DNA of 64,000 nt from Streptomyces liliiviolaceus. GTDB taxonomy: Bacteria > Actinomycetota > Actinomycetes > Streptomycetales > Streptomycetaceae. The stretch covers positions 620,001 to 684,000 of the forward strand of contig NZ_JAGPYQ010000001.1 of the NCBI RefSeq assembly GCF_018070025.1, read 5' to 3'. Within the stretch, counting starts at the first letter, position 1; the number at the start of each line of letters is the position of its first letter. Of this stretch, positions 11,237-19,853 are shown one piece after another. The position numbers and the translations under genes are program-made. The notes under the pieces were generated by a model. The model saw nothing but the letters and a program-made list of their open reading frames with translations, ran no database searches and was not told the origin of the DNA.

Positions 11237-11273
11237 ACCCCGATCCTACGAAGGGGGCCTAACAGCAGCGGAA

Positions 11274-11324
11274 CGCCGGGTCCCTCCCTCGCGGGGAAGC
11301 GGTCCGCGAGGAAGGGACCCGGCG
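11274..11324 (-). terminator. Terminator between the zinc-ribbon gene and tatD
   Basis: Two 21-nt arms (11274-11294 and 11304-11324) pair with one mismatch around a 9-nt loop, 26 nt beyond the stop at 11350. It separates the upstream gene from tatD. Confidence 0.85.
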
Positions 11325-11349
11325 CCCGTGCCGCCGGGATGCCCGGGAG

Positions 11350-11832
11350 TCACCCCGCCTTGCGGTGGTGGAACGGGTGCAGCAGGTCGGACAGATGCCA
11401 GTGGTGGACGGGCTTGGACGCCGTCGCCGTCTCCGGCAGCTGCGCCGTCTCGGGCGCCTGCGCCGCCTCGGCCGGCACCACGGTGACCGTGGCACGCTTC
11501 ATCGGCGGTACGGACAGGGCGCGGCGCATCGAGTTCTGCGCCGAGGACACCTGGCCGGCCCGCATGATGCGCACGATGTGCCCGTCGCAGTTCACACAGC
11601 TCGGCCGGCTCAGCGGCGACGGCACGACCAGGCCGTCCGCCACGTACGTCACGAACTCGGCTCCCTCGGTGTCGAAGTGGTGCTCGATCTCGTACGACTG
11701 CTCCCAGCCGTGCCCGCAGCGCATGCAGGCGAAGGAATACGACTCGTGGACGGTGTCGGTGGCCGGGACGGCGTCGACGCGGTGTGCGGGTCCGCCGGTG
11801 ATCCGACCGGGCTGCCCTGCGATCTCACTCAT
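11350..11832 (-). CDS. Conserved small zinc-ribbon-like protein
   Basis: A 160-residue soluble protein that I do not recognise as a named family. It has two knuckles, CMRCGHGWE near residue 36 and CVNCDGH near residue 79, spaced as in a zinc ribbon. A low-complexity Ala/Pro/Thr linker and a His-rich C-terminus (VHHWHLSDLLHPFHHRKAG) follow. The ATG at 11832 has a good GAGGAG ribosome site. It stands alone between a terminator and a long non-coding stretch. Nucleic-acid binding or redox sensing is possible but unproven. Confidence 0.75.
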   Translation of the reverse strand: MSEIAGQPGRITGGPAHRVDAVPATDTVHESYSFACMRCGHGWEQSYEIEHHFDTEGAEFVTYVADGLVVPSPLSRPSCVNCDGHIVRIMRAGQVSSAQNSMRRALSVPPMKRATVTVVPAEAAQAPETAQLPETATASKPVHHWHLSDLLHPFHHRKAG

Positions 11833-12316
11833 GCCAGCTCCTCTTGTCCGCTGGACGAGGACGGGTCTGTCCTTCCTCCAGTGGACGCCTCCGCCGCCGC
11901 GAATGCACCGCCCCTGTCGAGTGTTGGAGCCGTCTTGGCCGTTCCTTGTCGGAGGGCCCCCGATACGCGGTCGGGGCTTTGCCTTCGACGGCGGTCCTTT
12001 ACGAGCGCATGGGCCGGTGCGCTCCCCTGTGAAATCGTGCGCTCCCCTGAGGGCCCGCGCGCTCCCTCAACGGGGCCGGTCGCGCGCGCTTCCAGCAGGT
12101 CACGGGCCCGTACGGCAGATCGTCCGGGGGGTCGCGCGACGGACCGCTCGGAGCCGGTTCGGAGCCGACTCCGAGCCGGTTCGGGGCCGGTTCAAAGGCG
12201 GCCCGAAGGCAGCGCGGAGATCGCTCGGAGACCGCCCAGAAGACCGCTCAGAAGACCGCTCGGGAGACCGCTCCGAGGGCCGTTCAAGGGGCCGTTCCGG
12301 GTGGTCTGGGGGCCGC
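11833..12316. other. Long intergenic region with degenerate repeats
   Basis: No gene is seen. The left part (11833-12000) must hold the promoter of the minus-strand zinc-ribbon gene. The right part, next to the rsmI stop, is filled by the degenerate repeat listed separately. Confidence 0.6.
12205..12312. repeat. Degenerate 11-13 bp tandem repeats
   Basis: Successive units such as GAGATCGCTCG, GAGACCGCCCA, AGACCGCTCAG, AGACCGCTCGG, GAGACCGCTCC and GGGCCGTTC follow with a period of about 12. The array ends at the rsmI stop codon. It may be an eroded minisatellite. Confidence 0.6.
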
Positions 12317-13192
12317 TCAGGGAGCCGCGCGCTCCGCGTTCTTCGCCGCGACGACCGCGTCGAAGACCTCCCGCTTGGGCACGCCCGCGTCCGCGGCGAC
12401 GGCGGCGATCGCCTCCTTGCGGCGCTCCCCCGCCTCCTCGCGCACCCGCACCCTGCGCACCAGCTCGTCGGGGCCGAGCACCTCGGTCTTCTCCGGGGCG
12501 CCCTCGACGACGACGGTGATCTCGCCGCGTACGCCCTCCGCGGCCCAGACGGCGAGGTCCCCGAGCGGGCCCCGCTTGACCTCCTCGTACGTCTTGGTCA
12601 GCTCGCGGCAGACGGCGGCACGCCGCTCGGCCCCGAACACCTCGGCCATCGCGGCGAGCGTGTCGTCGAGCCGGTGCGGGGCCTCGAAGAAGACGAGTGT
12701 GCGCCGCTCGTCCTCGACCTCGTGCAGCCGCGAGAGCCGTTCGCCGGCCTTGCGCGGCAGGAATCCCTCGAAGCAGAACCGGTCGACGGGCAGCCCGGAC
12801 AGCGCGAGCGCGGTGAGCACGGCGGACGGGCCGGGCACGGCCGTGACCTTGATGTCCTTCTCGACGGCGGCGGCGACGAGCCGGTAGCCGGGGTCGGACA
12901 CGGACGGCATCCCGGCGTCGGTCACGAGCAGCACGCGCGCGCCGCCGACCAGTGCCTCGACCAGTTCGGGCGTGCGCGCGGACTCGTTGCCCTCGAAGTA
13001 GGACACGACCCGTCCGGTCGGCTGGACGTCGAGGCCCTGGGTCAGCCGACGCAGCCGCCGGGTGTCCTCGGCGGCGATGACGTCGGCCCCCGCCAGCTCC
13101 GCCGCGAGGCGGGGCGGTGCGTCCGCGATGTCCCCGATGGGCGTGCCTGCGAGTACGAGGGTTCCTGCCGCGGTTGCACCGGTTCCTGTCAC
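12317..13192 (-). CDS. rsmI: 16S rRNA (cytidine1402-2'-O)-methyltransferase
   Basis: A 291-residue tetrapyrrole-methylase-fold enzyme (RsmI) that 2'-O-methylates C1402 of 16S rRNA. It shows the N-terminal GTLVLAGTPIGDIADAPPRLAAELAGADVIAAEDTR pattern, the SAM-binding VLLVTDAGMPSVSDPG motif, and VPGPSAVLTALALSGLP. I chose GTG 13192 (VTGTGATAAG) because GAGGA lies 8 nt upstream; the frame continues open upstream without protein-like sequence. It is transcribed divergently from pmt with only 62 bp between starts, so the promoters must overlap. Confidence 0.93.
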   Translation of the reverse strand: MTGTGATAAGTLVLAGTPIGDIADAPPRLAAELAGADVIAAEDTRRLRRLTQGLDVQPTGRVVSYFEGNESARTPELVEALVGGARVLLVTDAGMPSVSDPGYRLVAAAVEKDIKVTAVPGPSAVLTALALSGLPVDRFCFEGFLPRKAGERLSRLHEVEDERRTLVFFEAPHRLDDTLAAMAEVFGAERRAAVCRELTKTYEEVKRGPLGDLAVWAAEGVRGEITVVVEGAPEKTEVLGPDELVRRVRVREEAGERRKEAIAAVAADAGVPKREVFDAVVAAKNAERAAP

Positions 13193-13254
13193 GGTTCCAT
13201 CCTCGCAGGGGCGGCCCGCGGGACTCACACAGACCTGTTCCCTACGATGGCGCG

Positions 13255-14997
13255 GTGACAAGTACCGCGTCCTCCACGGACACCCGGCAGGGACAGGGCG
13301 TCGAAGAGCAGCGGCCGTCGTGGCAGCAGCGGCTGCGCAGGTTCGGCTACACGGCCGGATCCAGAGACGACGTCCGCGACCGCCTCGTGCCCGCGTACAC
13401 CGAGCCCGGCCCACGTCTGTGGGCGTCGATCGGGCTCCGCCAGGAGGCCGCCGAACGCATCGTCCGCTGGTCGGCGTGGGGCGGTCCGCTGCTCATCACG
13501 CTGCTGGCGGGCCTGACGCGGTTCTGGAACCTGGGCAGCCCGAAGGCGGTGATATTCGACGAGACGTACTACGCCAAGGACGCCTGGGCGCTCATCCACC
13601 GCGGATTCGAGGTCAACTGGGCCAAGGACGCCAACGACCTGGTCCTGCAGCACGGCGACAGCGTCCGGATCCCGACGGACGCCGCCTACGTCGTGCACCC
13701 GCCGGTCGGCAAGTACGTCATCGGGCTCGGCGAGTGGATGTTCGGGTTCACGCCGTTCGGCTGGCGGTTCATGACGGCCCTGCTCGGCACGCTGTCCGTG
13801 CTGATGCTGTGCCGGATCGGCCGCCGGCTGTTCCGCTCGACGTTCCTCGGGTGCCTGGCGGGCGCGCTGATGGCAGTGGACGGCCTGCACTTCGTGATGA
13901 GCCGCACCGCGCTGCTCGACCAGGTGCTGATGTTCTTCGTCCTGGCCGCCTTCGGCTGCCTGGTCGTCGACCGCGACAGGACCCGCGAACGCCTGGCCGC
14001 CGCGCTTCCACCGGACGCCGACGGGGTCGTACGCCCGGACTCCCACATCGCCACGACCACCCGCCTGGGCCTGCGCCCCTGGCGCCTGCTGGCGGGCCTG
14101 ATGCTCGGCCTCGCCATCGGCACCAAGTGGAACGGCCTCTACATCCTCGTCGCGTTCGGCCTGATGACGGTCCTGTGGGATGTCGGCTCCCGCCGGGTGG
14201 CGGGCGCCCGCCGCCCGTACGTGGCGGTCCTCAAGCACGACGTGGGCTGGGCGTTCCTCTCCACGGTCCCGGTGGCGATCGCCACCTACCTCGTCTCCTG
14301 GACGGGCTGGTTCCTGTCCGCCACCGACGGCAAGGGCGGCTACTACCGCAACTGGGCCACGGCCGACGGCCGCACCAGCGACTGGTCCTGGCTGTTCCCC
14401 GACTGGTGGCGCAGCCTGTGGCACTACGAGACGCAGGTGTACGACTTCCATGTCGGCCTGCACTCCCCGCACACGTACCAGTCGAACCCGTGGAGCTGGA
14501 TCGTCACGGGCCGCCCGGTCTCGTACTTCTACGAGTCGCCGCTGCCCGGCAAGGACGGCTGCCCGACGGACGCGGGCGAGAAGTGCGCCCGCGAGGTCCT
14601 GGCCCTCGGCACCCCGCTCCTGTGGTGGGCGGCGGCCTTCGCGATCCTGTACGTCCTGTGGCGCTGGATCTTCCGCCGCGACTGGCGGGCGGGCGCGATC
14701 GCCTGCGGCATCGCGGCGGGCTACCTCCCGTGGTTCCTCTACCAGGAACGCACGATCTTCTTCTTCTACGCGGTCGTCTTCCTCCCCTTCCTGTGCCTGG
14801 CGGTGGCGATGATGATCGGCGCGATGCTGGGCCCACCGGGCGCCACGGAACGCCGCCGGGTGATCGGCGCGGCGGCATCAGGCGTCCTGGTCCTCCTGAT
14901 CGCCTGGAACTTCATCTACTTCTGGCCGATCTACACGGGCCAGGCGATCCCGATCGACAACTGGCGGGCCCGGATGTGGCTGGACACCTGGGTCTAG
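13255..14997 (+). CDS. pmt: Polyprenol-phosphate-mannose protein O-mannosyltransferase
   Basis: A 580-residue GT39-family integral membrane enzyme (Pmt). It transfers mannose from polyprenyl-phosphate-mannose to Ser/Thr of proteins exported through Sec. The first lumenal-loop motif with the acidic pair is visible (VIFDETYYAKDAW), then HPPVGKY, several hydrophobic segments, and a C-terminal block FLYQERTIFFFYAVVFLPF typical of the family. In S. coelicolor, Pmt glycosylates the phage phiC31 receptor and PstS, and its loss sensitises to cell-wall antibiotics. I used GTG 13255 (VTSTASSTDT), 62 bp from the divergent rsmI start; 46 open codons upstream fall in rsmI promoter DNA. Confidence 0.93.
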   Translation: MTSTASSTDTRQGQGVEEQRPSWQQRLRRFGYTAGSRDDVRDRLVPAYTEPGPRLWASIGLRQEAAERIVRWSAWGGPLLITLLAGLTRFWNLGSPKAVIFDETYYAKDAWALIHRGFEVNWAKDANDLVLQHGDSVRIPTDAAYVVHPPVGKYVIGLGEWMFGFTPFGWRFMTALLGTLSVLMLCRIGRRLFRSTFLGCLAGALMAVDGLHFVMSRTALLDQVLMFFVLAAFGCLVVDRDRTRERLAAALPPDADGVVRPDSHIATTTRLGLRPWRLLAGLMLGLAIGTKWNGLYILVAFGLMTVLWDVGSRRVAGARRPYVAVLKHDVGWAFLSTVPVAIATYLVSWTGWFLSATDGKGGYYRNWATADGRTSDWSWLFPDWWRSLWHYETQVYDFHVGLHSPHTYQSNPWSWIVTGRPVSYFYESPLPGKDGCPTDAGEKCAREVLALGTPLLWWAAAFAILYVLWRWIFRRDWRAGAIACGIAAGYLPWFLYQERTIFFFYAVVFLPFLCLAVAMMIGAMLGPPGATERRRVIGAAASGVLVLLIAWNFIYFWPIYTGQAIPIDNWRARMWLDTWV

Positions 14998-15130
14998 CCC
15001 GCCCGTCGCCCCGTCCGCCACCTCGTCCATTACCCCCGGAGTAATCGACCGCTCTCCCCGCCCCCGGCAGGATCAGGCACATCGGCGGCAGCCACCGCCG
15101 AGATCCGGTCGCCGTAGCGAGGAGAGCGTC

Positions 15131-15568
15131 ATGTCCGTCAGGTCCAGCGCAACAACCGACGTCACCGGCGAAGCCACCCGTGCCGTCGTGCAGGAGTTCC
15201 TCGCCGCCCGGCTGGCCGGGGACACCGGGCGGCTCGTCGGGATCTTCGCCGAGCAAGTCGACTGGATGCTCGCCGAGAATCCCGGGGTGCCGTGGATCCG
15301 GCCGCGGTCCACCGGCGCCGAGTGTGCCGCCCAGTTCGTGGAGTTGACCCAGTACACCGTGCCCGAGGACGCGCGTGCCAGCGTCGACGTCTTCCTCGTC
15401 GACGGCGCCGACGCGGTGCTGACGGGGCGGGTGTCGGGGACCGTACGGGCGACGGGGAAGTCCTTCGAGGGGCCGTTCGCGCTGCGCCTCACCGTCGAGG
15501 GCGGGCGGATCGTCCGGCACCACCTCTACGAGGACGGTCTCGCGATCGCCGAGGCGTGCGCCGCCTGA
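15131..15568 (+). CDS. NTF2/SnoaL-like fold protein
   Basis: A 145-residue soluble protein. It has the pattern of the ketosteroid-isomerase/SnoaL superfamily: an N-terminal helix with VQEFLAARLAGDTGRLVGIFAEQVDWML, an aromatic W in the first strand region, and a terminal VEGGRIVRHHLYEDGLAIAEA strand pair. The family holds isomerases, dehydratases and plain ligand-binding proteins, and the catalytic role cannot be told here. A GAGGAGAG ribosome site precedes the ATG. It stands between pmt and the PBP genes without clear coupling to either. Confidence 0.8.
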   Translation: MSVRSSATTDVTGEATRAVVQEFLAARLAGDTGRLVGIFAEQVDWMLAENPGVPWIRPRSTGAECAAQFVELTQYTVPEDARASVDVFLVDGADAVLTGRVSGTVRATGKSFEGPFALRLTVEGGRIVRHHLYEDGLAIAEACAA

Positions 15569-15674
15569 CGGACGGGGCCCGTGCCGTCCGGCGGCCGGGC
15601 CCGCGCGCCTAACGATCGGGGAACAGCACCCCCATCCGTCACTCTCCCCGCATACAGTGCGACGCAGGGACACC

Positions 15675-15694
15675 GTTCTGAACGCGTTCAGAAC
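15675..15694. promoter_or_regulatory. Perfect 20-bp palindrome, candidate operator of the first PBP gene
   Basis: The site reads GTTCTGAAC-GC-GTTCAGAAC and is a perfect dyad. It lies 34 nt before the ATG at 15728 and about 17 nt after a TACAGT sequence (about 15653-15658) that could be a -10 box. A repressor bound here would act as a roadblock. The shape fits a TetR-type operator. LexA boxes need a different spacing (GAAC-N4-GTTC), so I do not call it SOS. Confidence 0.6.
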
Positions 15695-15727
15695 AGTGCA
15701 CGGGGAGGATCGGGGAGGGGACGCGGG

Positions 15728-17359
15728 ATGCGGAGCGGGGTCAAGGCCGGCATCGTCGGCGGGGTGTTCGCCGTGATGGTGGGGGGCGCCGGGTACGGCG
15801 CGTACAACATCGTGACCACCGTCAGCGGGGACGGGGGGTCCGCCTCCGCTGCCGAGAGGACCGGGCCGCCCTCCGGCGACGAGGTGCGGGAGACCTCCGA
15901 GAAGTTCTTCACCGCCTGGGAGCAGGGGGACGCCCCCACCGCCGCGGACCTGACCAACAACGCCCTGGCCGCCAAGGAGCTGCTCGTCGCCTACGGCGGC
16001 CAGGCGCACATCGGGAAGGTGAAGATCACGCCCGGTACGGCGACGGGCGCGACCGTGCCGTTCGAGGTGTCGGCCACCGTCTCGTACGAGGGCCGGAGCA
16101 AGCCGCTGGCCTACAAGAGCGAGCTGGCCGTCGTGCGGGGGAAGACCTCGGGCCGGGCGCTGGTCGACTGGCAGCCGTCCGTGCTGCACCCGGACCTCAA
16201 GAAGGGCGACACGCTGATCACCGGCGAGGCGGCGAGCCCGCCCATCGAGGCGGTGGACCGCGACGACGTCGTCCTGACCAAGGAGAAGTACCCGTCCCTC
16301 GGGCCCGTGCTCGACACCCTGCGCGAGCGGTACGGCGACAAGGCGGGCGGCACCCCCGGGGTCGAGCTCGCGATCCAGCACGAGAGCGAGAGCGCGGGGG
16401 ACAGCACGCTGGTGACGCTCGCCAAGGGCAGGGCCGGCAAGCTGCGTACGACGATCAGCGCGGGCGCGCAGGCCGCCGCGGAGAAGGCCGTCACGCGGTA
16501 CGCGGAGTCGTCGGTGGTCGCCGTGAAGCCGAGCACCGGCGAGGTGCTGGCGGTCGCGAACCACCGCGAGGACGCCTTCAACGCGGCCTTCCAGGGCAAG
16601 GTCGCACCCGGCTCCACCATGAAGATCGTCACCGCGGCGATGCTCATCGACAACGGCGTGACCGCGATGAACAGCCCGGCGCCCTGTCCGCCGACCGCGA
16701 CCTGGCAGAGCCAGACCTTCAAGAACCTCACGGGCATGGAGCCCAATGAGAAGGCCACGCTCGCGAACAGTTTCATGCGCTCGTGCAACACGGCCTTCGT
16801 GAAGCTCGTCGACGGCTCCGACGCGCGGCCGCTCACGGACGAGTCGCTCACCACCGAGGCGCAGGAGCGGTTCGGTCTGGGCAAGGACTGGAAGACGGGC
16901 ATCGTCTCCTTCGACGGGAGCGTCCCCGCGTCCGGCGGTCCGAACCGCGCCGCCAACGCCATCGGCCAGGGCGAGGTCCAGATGAACCCGCTGAACATGG
17001 CGTCGGTCACCGCGACCGCGATCACGGGCACGTTCCGCCAGCCCTACCTGGTGTCGCCGAAGCTCGACGACCGCGAGATGGCCACCGCCCGCGGTCTGCC
17101 GTCCGGCACCTCCCAGCAGCTGAAGCAGATGATGCGGCTCACCGCGACCAGCGGCACCGGCGCGCAGGCCATGTCCGGGCTGAGCGGTGACATCGGTGCG
17201 AAGACCGGCTCCGCCGAGGTCGACGGCCAGAAGACGTCCGACAGCTGGTTCACCGGTTTCCGGGGCGACATCGCGGCCGCGGCCATGACGGAGGAGGGCG
17301 GTCACGGAGGGGACGCGGCGGGTCCGATTGTCGCAGCTGTGCTACGGACAGGTGGCTGA
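15728..17359 (+). CDS. Penicillin-binding transpeptidase with NTF2-like N-terminal domain
   Basis: A 543-residue class B-type PBP. An N-terminal signal anchor at about 4-30 is followed by a MecA_N/NTF2-like domain (about 50-150), a dimerisation/linker part, and the transpeptidase domain. Catalytic motifs are S296-T-M-K299, S352-C-N354 and K492-T-G. It cross-links peptidoglycan outside the membrane. The ATG at 15728 is preceded by GGGGAGGGGA at a good distance. The next gene is a paralogue in tandem, about 150 nt downstream. A perfect palindrome sits just upstream, so this copy, unlike the second, looks repressor-controlled. Confidence 0.9.
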   Translation: MRSGVKAGIVGGVFAVMVGGAGYGAYNIVTTVSGDGGSASAAERTGPPSGDEVRETSEKFFTAWEQGDAPTAADLTNNALAAKELLVAYGGQAHIGKVKITPGTATGATVPFEVSATVSYEGRSKPLAYKSELAVVRGKTSGRALVDWQPSVLHPDLKKGDTLITGEAASPPIEAVDRDDVVLTKEKYPSLGPVLDTLRERYGDKAGGTPGVELAIQHESESAGDSTLVTLAKGRAGKLRTTISAGAQAAAEKAVTRYAESSVVAVKPSTGEVLAVANHREDAFNAAFQGKVAPGSTMKIVTAAMLIDNGVTAMNSPAPCPPTATWQSQTFKNLTGMEPNEKATLANSFMRSCNTAFVKLVDGSDARPLTDESLTTEAQERFGLGKDWKTGIVSFDGSVPASGGPNRAANAIGQGEVQMNPLNMASVTATAITGTFRQPYLVSPKLDDREMATARGLPSGTSQQLKQMMRLTATSGTGAQAMSGLSGDIGAKTGSAEVDGQKTSDSWFTGFRGDIAAAAMTEEGGHGGDAAGPIVAAVLRTGG

Positions 17360-17509
17360 ACTCACCCACACAGGCCGGGACTCTAGGGTGGTGGCTCTCG
17401 TTCTAGTGGAGCCGGTGGGGATCAGGGGAGCGTGCGGGGACTCCAGAGCCGGCAGAAACTCGTGGAGAGCCGTTGAGGGCGTCGGGGAAGCAGCTAGGGA
17501 ACGGAAGCC

Positions 17510-19222
17510 GTGGGGAACAGAAGGCGCGCACCTGAGCGCAGCAGGACGAAGACGAAGCCCGCCGTCATCGGCGGGATGATCGCCGCTGTCGTGGGCGGTG
17601 CGGGGTTCGGCGTCTACGCCCTGTACGGCGGCGGGGCGGTGGCCGACGCGGGCTCGTCCTCCGACGCCAAGTCCGTGAAGAGCGGCCCGCTGTCGGCGGC
17701 CGAGGTGAAGTCCACGGCCACCGCCTTCCTCACGGCGTGGCAGAGCGGTGACGTGGAGAAGGCCGCCGCCGCGACGAACGACGCCACGGCGGCGCGCACC
17801 CTGCTCACGGGCTACGGCAAGGAGGCGTACATCGAGGATGTGACGCTCACCGCCAAGAAGCGCTCCGGGGACGCCGTGCCGTTCGCCGTCAAGGGCACGG
17901 TCGCGTACAAGACCCTGACCAAGCCGCTCGCGTACGAGTCCGAGCTGACCGTCGTGCGGCGTGCCAAGGACGGGAAACCGCTGGTCGACTGGCATGCGGC
18001 GGTCGTGCACCCGGAGCTGGAGGACGGCGACAAGCTGGTCACCGGCGAGGCGGGGACGCCTCCCGTCAAGGCCCTGGACCGGGACGGCGGCGAGCTGACC
18101 ACCGCGAAGTACCCCTCCCTGGGGACGGTCCTGGACGGTCTGCGGGAGAAGTACGGCAAGAAGGCCGGCGGCAAGGCGGGCGTCGAGCTGCGGGTGATCC
18201 GCGCCGGCTCCGAGGACGCCGAGGGCAGCGAGGACTCCGGTACGGCGAAGAAGTCGGACGCCTCCGACAAGAACCCCGACAAGACGCTGCTGGAGCTGAG
18301 CAAGGGCACGCCGGGCACGGTCCGTACGACGCTCAGCCCGGCCCTGCAGGCGACCGCCGAGCAGCAGGTGGGCGCGAAGGACAAGGCGTCGGCCGTCATG
18401 ATCAGGCCGTCGACCGGCGAGATCCTGGCCGTCGCGAACTCGGGGCACGGCTTCAACACCGCGTTCCAGGGCTCGCTGGCCCCCGGCTCGACGATGAAGA
18501 TCGTCACGGCCTCGCTGCTCATCGAGAAGGGGCTCGCGTCGGTGAACAAGGAGCACCCCTGCCCCAAGTACTCGACGTACGGCGGCTGGAAGTTCCAGAA
18601 CGACGACAAGTTCGAGATCAAGGGCGGCACGTTCAAGGCGAGCTTCGCTCGCTCCTGCAACACGGCCTTCATCAGCCAGGCCAAGAAGCTGAGCGACGAC
18701 GCTCTGACCAAGCAGGCCCAGCAGGTGTTCGGCCTCGGCATGGACAACTGGGCGATCGGGGTGCCGACCTTCGACGGCTCGGTGCCGGTGCAGTCGCAGG
18801 CGCAGAAGGCGGCCTCGCTGATCGGGCAGGGCGGGGTGCGGATGAACCCGCTGAACATGGCGTCGGTCGTCGCCACGGCCAAGACGGGCACGTTCCGCCA
18901 GCCCTATCTGGTGTCTCCGACCGTCGACGACCGGACGCTCGCGAAGGGGTCCCGCTCGCTGTCGGCCGACACCCAGGCCCAGCTCAAGGAACTCCTGCAG
19001 TACACGGCCGCGGCCGGTACGGCGGCGGAGGCCATGGCCGGGCTCGGCCCGGACTTCGGGGCCAAGACCGGCTCCGCGGAGGTCGACAACCAGAAGAAGC
19101 CCAACGGCTGGTTCACGGCCTGGAAGGGCGATCTGGCAGCTGCGGGCGTGGTCCAGCAGGGCGGCCACGGCGGCGAGACGGCAGGTCCCATCGTGGCGGC
19201 GCTGCTGAAGGCGGGCAGCTGA
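17510..19222 (+). CDS. Penicillin-binding transpeptidase, tandem paralogue
   Basis: A 570-residue PBP of the same plan as the gene before it: N-terminal anchor at about 17-40, MecA_N/NTF2-like domain, and transpeptidase with S327-T-M-K330, S382-C-N384 and K519-T-G. Long stretches match the upstream copy (APGSTMKIVTA; SCNTAF; GQGxVxMNPLNMASV; GTFRQPYLVSP), so this is a duplication. It differs by a Ser/Asp/Lys-rich insert near residue 235-265 before the active-site domain. The start is GTG at 17510 with GGGAACGGA upstream. Such PBPs act in lateral or sporulation wall synthesis in Streptomyces; the specific role is unknown. Confidence 0.9.
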   Translation: MGNRRRAPERSRTKTKPAVIGGMIAAVVGGAGFGVYALYGGGAVADAGSSSDAKSVKSGPLSAAEVKSTATAFLTAWQSGDVEKAAAATNDATAARTLLTGYGKEAYIEDVTLTAKKRSGDAVPFAVKGTVAYKTLTKPLAYESELTVVRRAKDGKPLVDWHAAVVHPELEDGDKLVTGEAGTPPVKALDRDGGELTTAKYPSLGTVLDGLREKYGKKAGGKAGVELRVIRAGSEDAEGSEDSGTAKKSDASDKNPDKTLLELSKGTPGTVRTTLSPALQATAEQQVGAKDKASAVMIRPSTGEILAVANSGHGFNTAFQGSLAPGSTMKIVTASLLIEKGLASVNKEHPCPKYSTYGGWKFQNDDKFEIKGGTFKASFARSCNTAFISQAKKLSDDALTKQAQQVFGLGMDNWAIGVPTFDGSVPVQSQAQKAASLIGQGGVRMNPLNMASVVATAKTGTFRQPYLVSPTVDDRTLAKGSRSLSADTQAQLKELLQYTAAAGTAAEAMAGLGPDFGAKTGSAEVDNQKKPNGWFTAWKGDLAAAGVVQQGGHGGETAGPIVAALLKAGS

Positions 19223-19232
19223 CCGGGACACT

Positions 19233-19345
19233 GCGGCAGCCGACCGGCACACGGCGGCTGCCGACCGGCGTACGACCGTTGTCGGCGGGCGTACGGCCGC
19301 AGCCGACCGGCGTACGGCCGCCGTCGGCGGGAGCACGGCCCCTCC
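19233..19345. repeat. Degenerate ~21-bp repeats (GCCGACCGGCGTACGGCCGC-like)
   Basis: About five alternating units of the GCCGACCGGCGTACGGC / GTCGGCGGGCGTACGGC type fill the gap between the convergent PBP and SsgA-like genes. The units are self-complementary and could form terminator-like structures. Confidence 0.65.
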
Positions 19346-19393
19346 TGGGCGGCTGAACCGGTCGGGGCGACCGAACCGGTCGGCGCGGCCGGT

Positions 19394-19738
19394 TCAGTTC
19401 GACGACACGGGGGTGGCCGTGTACGTCCGGCGCAGGAAGCGGATCAGCGTCTTCGCCTCGAACTGCACGACCGCCACCCCCTTCGCCGAGTGGAACTCCA
19501 TGACGGCCTGGACCCGGCCGCAGGGCCAGATGCGTACGTCACCGGCGGCGGCCGGCGACCGCAGCCCCTGTTCGAGCAGGTCGCGGGCGAAGACCCACTC
19601 GTGGTGGCCGGGCAGCATGATGTGCACCCGTCGGGGGTCGGCCTCCGGGTCGTATCGAAGGGCCACCGGCACGGCGGGCGGATCCTGCACCTCGTCCGTC
19701 ACGATGTGGGCGCGCGCGTACTGCTCAACGGCGGACAT
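19394..19738 (-). CDS. SsgA-family sporulation/cell division regulator
   Basis: A 114-residue SsgA-like protein (SALP). The family core is clear: VALRYDPEADPRRVHIMLPG, then the diagnostic EWVFARDLLEQGL, GDVRIWPCG, and a C-terminal helix IRFLRRTYTATP. SALPs occur only in sporulating actinomycetes and control septum placement and wall remodelling; SsgB recruits FtsZ. At 114 residues it is shorter than SsgA/SsgB (about 137), lacking much of the variable C-terminus. I cannot say which numbered SALP it is. Its AT-rich promoter region carries an inverted repeat (19777-19794), and it is divergent from the nickel transporter operon. Confidence 0.88.
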   Translation of the reverse strand: MSAVEQYARAHIVTDEVQDPPAVPVALRYDPEADPRRVHIMLPGHHEWVFARDLLEQGLRSPAAAGDVRIWPCGRVQAVMEFHSAKGVAVVQFEAKTLIRFLRRTYTATPVSSN

Positions 19739-19776
19739 CGATCGCTCCCTCTTTGAACCGATACTTATCTAATGTC

Positions 19777-19794
19777 GCATATTTTCCGATATGC
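19777..19794. promoter_or_regulatory. Inverted repeat GCATAT-N6-ATATGC upstream of the SsgA-like gene
   Basis: Perfect 6-bp arms lie 39-56 nt upstream of the ssg-like start, in unusually AT-rich DNA where the promoter is expected. The regulator is unknown. Confidence 0.45.
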
Positions 19795-19836
19795 ACTCCC
19801 AGCTGAGTCGTAGTCGTATTCGGGGCCACCTCGCTC

Positions 19837-19853
19837 TTGCAAGCTGTTCGCAT
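19837..19853. promoter_or_regulatory. Candidate Nur (nickel uptake regulator) box
   Basis: TTGCAA-GCTGT-TCGCAT matches the pattern tTGCaa-N5-ttGCAA described for the nickel-sensing Fur-family repressor Nur of Streptomyces coelicolor (left half 6/6, right half 4/6). It lies 61 nt upstream of the start of the nickel/cobalt transporter operon, where a Ni-Nur repressor would act. Confidence 0.55.

Noticed and set aside
15675..15694. LexA/SOS box
   Set aside because: It has GAAC-GC-GTTC with a 2-bp centre. The Gram-positive SOS box needs GAAC-N4-GTTC.
14912..17305. Open frame of 797 codons on the minus strand over the NTF2-like and PBP genes
   Set aside because: It is antisense to a PBP with SxxK, SxN and KTG in place, and is low-complexity.
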